DNA of 12,841 nt from Sulfurimonas sp. (GTDB taxonomy: Bacteria > Campylobacterota > Campylobacteria > Campylobacterales > Sulfurimonadaceae), in NCBI GenBank assembly GCA_015487435.1, contig WFPU01000247.1, forward strand, positions 1-12,841. Reading direction: 5' to 3'. Shown piece by piece: positions 7,527 through 12,841 of this stretch. Each line of letters opens with the position of its first letter. The first letter of the stretch is position 1. Below the pieces are notes generated by a model. It did no database searches. It had not been told where the DNA came from and saw nothing but the letters and a program-made list of their open reading frames with translations. The translations under genes were made by a program, and so were the position numbers.

Positions 7527-8464
7527 TAAGCCATCTCGCCATTTTTAAAAAAATTATCAATAATATCACGATACTCTTTTGTATCACTAATATGATTTAC
7601 TGCATCTCTAAGAACCGATGCCCCACAATAACCTTTAGAGTATGTATGCGTATGTTTTCGAAACATAGCTACACCATGAGATCCATAAAAATCTATCATC
7701 TTATCGAAATGTTCTAGTATTATTTCATGTTTTAATGATAATGATACTTCTGGAGAGCCAGTTTTGAGTTGATGAAATATCCAAGGGGAACCAATAGCAC
7801 CACGACCAATCATAATACCGTCACTGCCAGTATGCTCTAAAACCCACTTAGCTTTCTCATAAGAGTCTATGTCACCATTTGCTATAACGGGGATAGATAC
7901 AGCTTTTTTTATCTCAGCTATAGCGTCATAATCAACTGGTGCTTTAAATTTTCCAGCACGAGTCCTACCATGGACAGCTAAAAAATCAGCCCCGCTATCT
8001 TCAACCATTTTAGCTATATCTATATGATTTTTTTCATTAAATCCAAGTCTAATTTTGGCACTTGTCTGATTTTTATTAGATGTCTCTTTTATAGTTTTTA
8101 TAAGTGAACCCAATAGCGAAATATTTTTAAGCAAAGAACTACCACTACCATGACCTACAACTTTTTTAACTGGACAACCACAATTAAGATCTATTATATC
8201 GATGCCATCATGTTTATTTAATATCTCTACCGCACCACGAACTACATCAACATTTGATCCAGAAATTTGAACAGAGTATGGATCTTCAAGTGGTGATTTT
8301 TTTAACATATGCAGGGTTTTTTTGGAATTATGGACAAGAGCGTTAGAGCTTAACATCTCACTAACAGTAAGATCAGCTCCAAATTTTTTAACAACACTTC
8401 TAAATGGTAAATCTGTGAATCCAGCTAGTGGCGCTAATATATATACAGGCTTATCAAATGTCAT
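7526..8464 (-). CDS. dusB: tRNA-dihydrouridine synthase, DusB-like
   Basis: FMN- and NADPH-dependent enzyme that reduces specific uridines to dihydrouridine in tRNA. The 312-residue protein shows the Dus TIM-barrel signatures: APLAGFTDLPFR (11-22), QISG (66-69), the active-site loop LNCGCPVKK (93-101) with catalytic Cys97, SAKIRLGF (135-142, FMN-contacting Lys137), HGRTR (165-169), NGDI (196-199) and GIMIGRGAIGSPWIF (216-230). The C-terminal helical domain (about 240-305) is present. The signature and length fit the DusB group better than DusA or DusC, but the exact uridine position modified cannot be read. It starts 6 nt after the membrane-protein gene with no evident Shine-Dalgarno, so translation is probably coupled. 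Its stop overlaps the next start by one base. Confidence 0.93.
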   Translation of the reverse strand: MTFDKPVYILAPLAGFTDLPFRSVVKKFGADLTVSEMLSSNALVHNSKKTLHMLKKSPLEDPYSVQISGSNVDVVRGAVEILNKHDGIDIIDLNCGCPVKKVVGHGSGSSLLKNISLLGSLIKTIKETSNKNQTSAKIRLGFNEKNHIDIAKMVEDSGADFLAVHGRTRAGKFKAPVDYDAIAEIKKAVSIPVIANGDIDSYEKAKWVLEHTGSDGIMIGRGAIGSPWIFHQLKTGSPEVSLSLKHEIILEHFDKMIDFYGSHGVAMFRKHTHTYSKGYCGASVLRDAVNHISDTKEYRDIIDNFFKNGEMA

Positions 8465-8470
8465 GAAATA

Positions 8471-9487
8471 TTATACAAATAAATCTATATTGAAATTTTT
8501 ACCACACTCTTTAAGAGCACGATAAGCTTTAAAATTTAAATATTCTTCCTCTGATGTATTATTTAATAAATCATTAGCTGGTGCTAACATCTCTAAGTCA
8601 AATAGAGTATATAGATAAGCTCCAATAATCTCTTCGGAGTTTTCACTTAAACTCTCAAATAATTTTATTCTTTGGTCTGGAATCATATTTAAAGATAGTG
8701 CTTTTGATATGGCGATATAATCATCTCCATCTAACTCTAGTTGTGAAAACAATAAGATAAGCTCATCATTTGTTATTTCTAAAGTGTTTTCATCTGCATT
8801 TATTCTAGCTAATATAATAAATAAAGCTTCTTTTGTTAAATTTTCTTTATATTTTTCAATTGCATAATATGGTGCTTTTTTTACAAAATCAACATACACT
8901 TCCTCCATCAAACTTTTAGAATATTTATCTTTTGTATTTAATATACTTTCAGCTGATAAGTCACCATTTTTATATTTGTTTCTTTCGTTAATGATAGTAA
9001 GTTGATTTGAAGAGTCTAGTGAATATTTTTTTAAATCTACTACTTTTCCATTTTTTAAATCTTCAATTAATTTTAAAATTTTATTTATTTTTTCATTTGA
9101 GGTATCAGGTTTTAATCCAGCACCAGCCATTAAGTTTGAGTTATCAATAACTGCGCCCAATAATTTATATCTATCAGTTTTATAAACATGAGAACGAGTT
9201 TGTTTACCTAAGTATGCATCAACAAGAGAATCTATGAATTTTTCATAATCTTTTTCATACTTTCTTGTATTAAATCCTTTTAATAAAGAATAAAATGCCA
9301 TATGCAATAGACTAGCTATATATAAAATTATTAATGGAACTGTCACTAATACTGCAATAGATATTGATGGTAGCTGTACACCAAACAAATTTATTGCGTA
9401 ACTACCCTGTGTTACAAATGCGTAAACATACCATCCAACTATAACTATAAATAAAAACGATGCCGTTGTATATCTTTTTAAGTACAT
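8471..9487 (-). CDS. Two-TM membrane protein with long cytoplasmic C-terminal domain, function unknown
   Basis: A 338-residue protein with two N-terminal hydrophobic helices (about 9-26 and 40-68) joined by a short loop (TQGSYAINLFGVQLP). A charged, mostly helical region of some 270 residues follows, probably cytoplasmic. The pattern of two helices, a short periplasmic hairpin and a soluble tail recalls LapA-type proteins (lipopolysaccharide assembly), but the tail is much longer and I see no diagnostic motif. I recall a membrane protein at the same place between dksA-like and dus genes in Campylobacter, so it seems to be a conserved phylum-specific gene. The ATG is well supported: AAGGG overlaps the dksA stop codon five bases upstream. 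Confidence 0.7.
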   Translation of the reverse strand: MYLKRYTTASFLFIVIVGWYVYAFVTQGSYAINLFGVQLPSISIAVLVTVPLIILYIASLLHMAFYSLLKGFNTRKYEKDYEKFIDSLVDAYLGKQTRSHVYKTDRYKLLGAVIDNSNLMAGAGLKPDTSNEKINKILKLIEDLKNGKVVDLKKYSLDSSNQLTIINERNKYKNGDLSAESILNTKDKYSKSLMEEVYVDFVKKAPYYAIEKYKENLTKEALFIILARINADENTLEITNDELILLFSQLELDGDDYIAISKALSLNMIPDQRIKLFESLSENSEEIIGAYLYTLFDLEMLAPANDLLNNTSEEEYLNFKAYRALKECGKNFNIDLFV

Positions 9488-9495
9488 TTTTGCCC

Positions 9496-9846
9496 TTAAC
9501 TTGATTTTTCTACTATCTCTCTACAATCTATACAGTATATGGCATGTGGTTTTACTTTTAATCGTTGAAAGCCTATTGGATCTTCACACATTTCACAAAT
9601 ACCATACTCACCATTTGCTATTTTACCCAATGTAACATTAATCTCTTGTAATTCTCTATTTTGTTGAGATACGATTGCACTCTCTATCATTGAACTATTA
9701 CTATTTGAAGCATGATCTGCTTCATCGTTTAATTCTTGTCCACTGAGTTGACTAAGTTCATTGTTTACATCATCTATGTTTTTATTTATCTGTTCTTGAC
9801 GACTTTTTAAAATCTCTTTAAAGTACTCTAATTCACTATCTTGCAA
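9496..9846 (-). CDS. dksA: DksA/TraR-family zinc-finger transcription regulator
   Basis: A 116-residue member of the family that reaches RNA polymerase through the secondary channel and, with ppGpp, adjusts promoters during starvation. Residues about 1-70 form the two-helix coiled coil. Its tip carries D41-x2-D44-x-A46 (NDEADHA), equivalent to the DxxDxA motif needed for DksA activity. The C4 zinc finger is complete: C84, C87, C105 and C108 (GICEMCEDPI... YCIDC). It is shorter than E. coli DksA (151 residues), mainly at the N-terminus, as in other Campylobacterota. The start is TTG, chosen because AAGGA lies seven bases upstream and no in-frame ATG lies between it and the rlmH stop. It follows rlmH by 22 nt. 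Confidence 0.9.
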   Translation of the reverse strand: MQDSELEYFKEILKSRQEQINKNIDDVNNELSQLSGQELNDEADHASNSNSSMIESAIVSQQNRELQEINVTLGKIANGEYGICEMCEDPIGFQRLKVKPHAIYCIDCREIVEKSS

Positions 9847-9853
9847 ACTTATA

Positions 9854-9858
9854 TCCTT
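9854..9858 (-). promoter_or_regulatory. Ribosome binding site fixing the TTG start of dksA
   Basis: AAGGA on the minus strand, seven bases before the TTG at 9844-9846. This spacing, with no upstream in-frame ATG or GTG in the short gap after rlmH, selects TTG as the start. Confidence 0.7.
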
Positions 9859-9868
9859 GTCTTGATTT

Positions 9869-10327
9869 TCATTTATGATATGGATGGTTACTTAAAATTG
9901 AAAAACCTCTGTAAATTTGTTCTAAAAGTACAGCTTTGACAATTTTATGACTCATAATTATCTTACCTAAGCTAATAACTTTATCACTTTTTTTTAAAAA
10001 AGCGTCTTCAAAACCATAAGCTCCACCAATGAAAAATTTAATCGCAATTCTATCATTTAATAGCTTACTAAATTCATAAGAGTCAATTATTTCCCCATCT
10101 GGATCTAAAGTGATGCTATAACCTTTGTTTATATATGGATTAAATACTTTAGTATATGCCTGCTGTGAGGCTTCTTGGGAGATAGTGTGTGCTTTTGTTA
10201 CATCTTTATTGAAAATCTCAATATCTTCTACTTTTGCAAAGCGACTTATCATTTTTGTTAGTTCTTTATACAGAGGATCATAAGTTGAACGCTCTTTTTT
10301 AGCAATACTTACAATATCTATCTTCAC
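9869..10327 (-). CDS. rlmH: 23S rRNA (pseudouridine1915-N3)-methyltransferase RlmH
   Basis: SPOUT-class methyltransferase that uses S-adenosylmethionine to methylate pseudouridine 1915 of 23S rRNA in assembled 70S ribosomes. The 152-residue protein is full length. Visible signatures are LDPDGE (74-79), FFIGGAYGF (98-106, part of the knotted SAM site), SLGKIIMSH (119-127), LLEQIYRGFSIL (134-145) and the terminal HPYHK (148-152). The start codon is GTG, overlapping the thiE-like stop by four bases (GTGA), which implies translational coupling. An ordinary, intact copy. Confidence 0.95.
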   Translation of the reverse strand: MKIDIVSIAKKERSTYDPLYKELTKMISRFAKVEDIEIFNKDVTKAHTISQEASQQAYTKVFNPYINKGYSITLDPDGEIIDSYEFSKLLNDRIAIKFFIGGAYGFEDAFLKKSDKVISLGKIIMSHKIVKAVLLEQIYRGFSILSNHPYHK

Positions 10328-10887
10328 TTTAACAAATCACTTCCAATAACTTTATAAGCTATATTCTCAAATTTATCATCTAATTTAACGCCACCAATAA
10401 CACCAACTGGATGTTTTGATATTGAAGCAATATAATCTATTTTATCACCAATTATATTTGTAAGGTCACTTTTTGTATTGGTGCTTCTGTATGCACCTAA
10501 ACCTATATAATTCAGGTCCATTTGATTAGCTTCAAGAACTTCATTTTCATTATGAGTAGATATTCCCAATAGTTTATCTTTTTTAATAATTTTTCTTAAT
10601 ATTTTGACTGCTTTATCAGTATCTTCATCTATAAGTTTCAAATCATCTTGTCCTAGATGGACACCATCACAATACTCTACCAACTCATATTTATCATTTA
10701 TTATTAAAAATCCATCAAATAGTTGTCTAATAGTGATTAGTTGTTGCTTTATAAAAGTGATGTCTGCTGTTTTGTTCCTGTATTGCAAGATTTTAGCATC
10801 ATTTTTATTTGCGATACTAACAAATTCTTGAACACTTATACCATGAGTATCCAATAGATTTTGATCGCACAAAGCATATAGTTGCAT
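10324..10887 (-). CDS. thiE: ThiE-like thiamine phosphate synthase (TMP-TENI family)
   Basis: TIM-barrel protein of 187 residues. ThiE joins the pyrimidine and thiazole phosphates to give thiamine phosphate. Visible motifs are LQYRNK (34-39), LIIND (61-65), DGVHLGQDDL (74-83), GISTHNENE (108-116), TNTK (136-139) and GVIGGV (162-167). The phosphate- and Mg-binding elements IIND, GQDD and TxTK are kept. Two things differ from typical ThiE: the usual REK of the pyrimidine-binding strand is RNK, and the C-terminal strand after GG is short and lacks the usual alanine-rich end, making the protein about 20 residues smaller than most. It could therefore be TenI-like or a divergent paralogue. It lies 5 nt after accD with no clear Shine-Dalgarno, and no room exists for a TPP riboswitch. 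Confidence 0.75.
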   Translation of the reverse strand: MQLYALCDQNLLDTHGISVQEFVSIANKNDAKILQYRNKTADITFIKQQLITIRQLFDGFLIINDKYELVEYCDGVHLGQDDLKLIDEDTDKAVKILRKIIKKDKLLGISTHNENEVLEANQMDLNYIGLGAYRSTNTKSDLTNIIGDKIDYIASISKHPVGVIGGVKLDDKFENIAYKVIGSDLLK

Positions 10888-10892
10888 CTTAT

Positions 10893-11738
10893 TTATTTTT
10901 TGTCAAACATAATTAATAGATCACTTAGAGTCTTTTTTAACTCATTTCTATTTACAACCATATCAACTGCACCCTTTTCAAGTAAAAATTCTGCTCTTTG
11001 AAATCCCTCAGGAAGAGCAGAACCAATAGTTTGCTCAATTACCCTTTGACCAGCAAAACCAATCAATGCACCAGGCTCAGCAATAATTATATCACCGAGT
11101 GTTGCAAATGAGGCAGATACACCACCCATAGTTGGATCAGTAAGTACTGATATATATGGAAGTTTATTTTTTGCAAGTCTTGCTAATGCTGCTGAAGTTT
11201 TGCTCATTTGTAGCAATGAAAATGTTGACTCTTGCATTCTTGCTCCACCTGAAGCAGAAAGTATAATGACACCTTGTTTTTTTTCAATCCCACGAGTAAC
11301 TGCACGAACAATTTTTTCACCCTCTACAGAGCCAAGAGATCCACCCATAAATGAAAAATCAAACATAACTACTTGAGCATCTACACCATTAATTTTCATC
11401 TCTCCACTAACAACAGAAGAGTAACGATTAGTTTTTTTAAAACCCTCTTCAATACGAGTTTTATATGTTTTTTTATCTGAAAAATTAAGTGGGTCTACTG
11501 GTTTTAAATTAGCGTCAAATTCTACAAATGTCCCTTCATCAGCTAAAAGTTTAATACGATCTTTTACGCCAATTCGTAAATGAAAACCACATTTTGGACA
11601 TACATAATTTTGATTTTCGACCTCTTTGTAGTACATTAAAGAGTGACATGATTTACATTTTACCCAATGAGATGAAGCTTCATTTTTAGTAGGTTGTTTT
11701 TTATCTGCAATTCTAGAAAAGATGTTAAATAAGTTCAA
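10893..11738 (-). CDS. accD: Acetyl-CoA carboxylase, carboxyltransferase beta subunit
   Basis: Beta subunit of the carboxyltransferase that makes malonyl-CoA, the committed step of fatty-acid synthesis; it pairs with AccA, which is not in this window. The 281-residue protein has the N-terminal C4 zinc ribbon (C28, C31, C47, C50) and a complete crotonase-type domain: FSFMGGSLGSVEGEK (128-142), SASGGARMQE (161-170), DPTMGGVSASFA (201-212), GALIGFAGQRVIEQT (223-237) and LPEGFQ (242-247). The start is TTG at 11736-11738: AAGGA lies six bases upstream, no in-frame ATG is near, and the resulting N-terminus (MNLFNIFSR) fits AccD. First gene of a seven-gene operon, with a TATAAT promoter at 11771-11776 and an inverted-repeat element directly upstream. 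Confidence 0.96.
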   Translation of the reverse strand: MNLFNIFSRIADKKQPTKNEASSHWVKCKSCHSLMYYKEVENQNYVCPKCGFHLRIGVKDRIKLLADEGTFVEFDANLKPVDPLNFSDKKTYKTRIEEGFKKTNRYSSVVSGEMKINGVDAQVVMFDFSFMGGSLGSVEGEKIVRAVTRGIEKKQGVIILSASGGARMQESTFSLLQMSKTSAALARLAKNKLPYISVLTDPTMGGVSASFATLGDIIIAEPGALIGFAGQRVIEQTIGSALPEGFQRAEFLLEKGAVDMVVNRNELKKTLSDLLIMFDKK

Positions 11739-11744
11739 AAAAAG

Positions 11745-11749
11745 TCCTT
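11745..11749 (-). promoter_or_regulatory. Ribosome binding site fixing the TTG start of accD
   Basis: AAGGA on the minus strand with a 6-nt spacer (CTTTTT) to the TTG at 11736-11738. There is no competing ATG in frame upstream, and the protein N-terminus matches the family. Confidence 0.75.
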
Positions 11750-11770
11750 GATATAATATAATTAATTAAG

Positions 11771-11776
11771 ATTATA
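11771..11776 (-). promoter_or_regulatory. Candidate -10 box for the accD operon
   Basis: Perfect TATAAT on the minus strand (context GGCTATAATC), about 33 bases before the accD TTG. The -35 position falls at about 11794-11799, a T-rich stretch touching the edge of the inverted-repeat element at 11800-11940. The element could therefore influence this promoter. Confidence 0.55.
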
Positions 11777-11799
11777 GCCTAATTTACCTAAATATTAAA

Positions 11800-11940
11800 A
11801 ATTGAGATCTCTGATTAGTTATAAGTTAGATTCAAAGTAGAGCTTGAAATAATGATAGTTCCGTAATTCTGGGCTTACGCCCCAAGGGTATTTCCTACGG
11901 GCATTGAGAATCAATAGCTAATTATTCAGAGAGTTCAATT
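11800..11940. repeat. 141-bp multi-hairpin element with terminal inverted repeats
   Basis: The ends 11800-11821 and 11919-11940 are imperfect inverted repeats: of 22 facing positions I count 18 Watson-Crick pairs, 2 G-T and 2 mismatches. Inside are smaller palindromes: TTCAA/TTGAA (11831-11835 and 11844-11848), CGTAA/TTACG (11862-11866 and 11875-11879) or the alternative GGGC-TTAC-GCCC (11871-11882), GCCC-CA-AGG...CCT-AC-GGGC with a symmetric 2x2 bulge (11879-11902), and ATTGA-GAA-TCAAT (11903-11915). The core 11861-11902 is 57% GC in otherwise AT-rich DNA. It fits a REP/REPIN-like or MITE-like non-autonomous element, or a structured RNA. ATTAA flanks both sides, but this is weak evidence of target duplication in AT-rich DNA. 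No reading frame of note is present. Confidence 0.6.
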
Positions 11941-11954
11941 AAGTTAAAGTATAT

Positions 11955-12731
11955 CTATTTAGGTTTTTTACACTTTCCAATACTTCTTTTTTTACAAATA
12001 GTACCATCAATCCATGTAGCATGACTAAATCTTGTCCTATCAAGATTAGCACCATCAAAATTTGCGCCATTTAATTTTGCCCATCTAAAATCAGTCCCAC
12101 TAAGGTTTGCTCCTGAAAAATTAGCATTTTGAAGTTTTGCACTTTTAAAAATTGCACCTTTTAAATCAGCGCCACTGAAATCTACATTTTTAAGGGATGT
12201 TTTTATAAATTTTGATCCTCTTAAATCTGCATTTTTAAAACTAACTCCATTCATTGATTTGCCTGATAGATGCTTACCTTTAAAATCAACAGCAGTGTTG
12301 ATTTTTCTTTTTTTCTTTTTATATATGTAATGACAATTACCTATACTATTTTTTTTACATTCTAATCCGTTACGCCATATAGCACCACCAAGTTTTGCAT
12401 TATAAAATATTGCATTTTTAATATTTGCACCTTTTAAATTAGCACCGCGAAGATCAGCATAACTAAAATTTACATATTGTAAATCAGCTTTTTGAAGATT
12501 TGCATCTGTTAAATTAGCATCTTGAAAATAAGAGCCATAAAGATCAGCATTTGAAAGATTTGCATTTGAAACATTTGCACCATGAAATTGAGAAAAAGAT
12601 AGATTTGCATCTGATAAGTTTGCTTTAGTAAGGTTAGCTTCTGGAGCTATTGTATACTCACCTACAACAACTTTTGCGGATAATATATGTGGAAATAAAA
12701 TTATAAACAAAAACACAAATAGAAATTTCAT
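11955..12731 (-). CDS. Secreted pentapeptide-repeat protein
   Basis: A 258-residue protein with a clear signal peptide (hydrophobic residues 3-17, likely cleavage after LSA at 17-19), so it probably acts in the periplasm or outside. The mature part consists of A(D/N)LXX pentapeptide repeats in two blocks (about 30-118 and 160-240), expected to fold as right-handed quadrilateral beta-helices. Each block is closed by the same module, A-x-W-x-x-G-x-x-C-K-K-x-S-I-G-x-C (117-133 and 238-254; Cys125/Cys133 and Cys246/Cys254), which points to duplication of one half. A lysine-rich linker (138-143) separates them. Function is unknown; pentapeptide proteins range from gyrase-binding to structural, and the export signal argues against a gyrase role. 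The ATG has AAGG eight bases upstream and its own extended -10 promoter. Confidence 0.88.
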   Translation of the reverse strand: MKFLFVFLFIILFPHILSAKVVVGEYTIAPEANLTKANLSDANLSFSQFHGANVSNANLSNADLYGSYFQDANLTDANLQKADLQYVNFSYADLRGANLKGANIKNAIFYNAKLGGAIWRNGLECKKNSIGNCHYIYKKKKRKINTAVDFKGKHLSGKSMNGVSFKNADLRGSKFIKTSLKNVDFSGADLKGAIFKSAKLQNANFSGANLSGTDFRWAKLNGANFDGANLDRTRFSHATWIDGTICKKRSIGKCKKPK

Positions 12732-12759
12732 AAATTAAACCTTTATTTTTTTTGTTGGA

Positions 12760-12768
12760 ATTATATCA
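12760..12768 (-). promoter_or_regulatory. Extended -10 promoter for the pentapeptide-repeat gene
   Basis: TGATATAAT on the minus strand, a TGn extension directly joined to a perfect TATAAT, preceded by a run of eight T residues. It lies about 29 bases before the ATG. The RBS AAGG is at 12740-12743. Confidence 0.55.
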
Positions 12769-12820
12769 AAAAAAATATTAATAAGTTTATTTGTGATAAA
12801 AATATACTACCATGCTAATG

Positions 12821-12841
12821 CTGTCTCTTATACACATCTGA
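12821..12841. other. Untrimmed Nextera/Tn5 mosaic-end adapter (assembly artefact)
   Basis: The last bases are the 19-bp mosaic end CTGTCTCTTATACACATCT followed by GA, the order found in one of the two standard Nextera adapters as it is read through from a short insert. It sits exactly at the sequence end. It should be treated as library sequence, not genome; native DNA ends at about 12820. Confidence 0.93.

Noticed and set aside
8322..8525. Plus-strand reading frame over the dusB start
   Set aside because: It runs antisense to the well-supported dusB N-terminus and the end of its neighbour, with no similarity or ribosome binding site.
10604..10831. Plus-strand reading frame inside the thiE-like gene
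   Set aside because: Antisense shadow of a recognisable TMP-TENI protein; no start signals.
10888..10892. TPP riboswitch before the thiE-like gene
   Set aside because: Only 5 nt separate it from accD, far too little for an aptamer.
11794..11942. Target-site duplication ATTAA on both sides of the inverted-repeat element
   Set aside because: The five-base match exists, but in DNA this AT-rich it is expected often by chance and cannot by itself show transposition.
11955..12660. Tandem DNA repeat or CRISPR-like array
   Set aside because: The visible periodicity of about 15 bases is explained by pentapeptide codons and continues in frame through a full protein; units vary and there are no spacers.
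12821..12841. Tn5-like transposon end
   Set aside because: The mosaic end at the exact sequence terminus followed by GA matches library adapter; no transposase or inside sequence is present.

Overview
The window is AT-rich, gene-dense DNA from a member of the Campylobacterota, most likely a free-living Sulfurimonas-like organism. The evidence is protein-level resemblance (UvrA, Mn-dependent pyrophosphatase, FliN/FliO) and gene order. As I remember it, the run dus / membrane protein / dksA-like / rlmH / accD is also found in Campylobacter, and a small CheX-like gene next to fliN and fliO is typical of the same phylum. No taxonomic search was possible.

Layout. (1) 62-4603, minus strand: a TauE/SafE-type membrane transporter, uvrA overlapping it by 8 nt, then ppaC (Mn-dependent inorganic pyrophosphatase) with its own candidate promoter and a terminator-like hairpin at 17-45. 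(2) 4725-6390, plus strand: a three-gene flagellar switch/export operon with a CheX/CheC-like protein, FliN, and a FliO with an N-terminal periplasmic domain. It diverges from the transporter across a 121-bp promoter region and ends tail-to-tail with the next operon, sharing overlapping stop codons. (3) 6387-11738, minus strand: a compact seven-gene operon, accD > thiE-like > rlmH > dksA-like > two-TM membrane protein > dusB > an unrecognised protein with a PD-(D/E)XK-like signature. Gaps are at most 22 nt and several junctions overlap. Three genes in it begin with non-ATG codons (accD TTG, rlmH GTG, dksA TTG). The operon combines fatty-acid initiation (AccD), translation-machinery modification (RlmH, DusB), an RNA-polymerase-binding regulator type (DksA-like) and a thiamine-pathway enzyme, which suggests growth-linked expression. 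(4) 11739-11954: a non-coding gap holding the accD promoter and, beside it, a 141-bp element (11800-11940) with imperfect 22-nt terminal inverted repeats and several internal hairpins, one with a 57% GC core. (5) 11955-12731, minus strand: a secreted pentapeptide-repeat protein built from two halves, each closed by the same two-cysteine module. (6) 12821-12841: the last 21 bases match the Nextera/Tn5 mosaic-end adapter, so they are very probably library artefact and the contig ends there.

Most of the window is ordinary housekeeping and flagellar DNA. I do not see a clear new defence or mobile system. The items most worth following are the multi-hairpin inverted-repeat element upstream of accD and the PD-(D/E)XK-like protein at the end of the accD operon. 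The adapter tail should be removed before the sequence is used.
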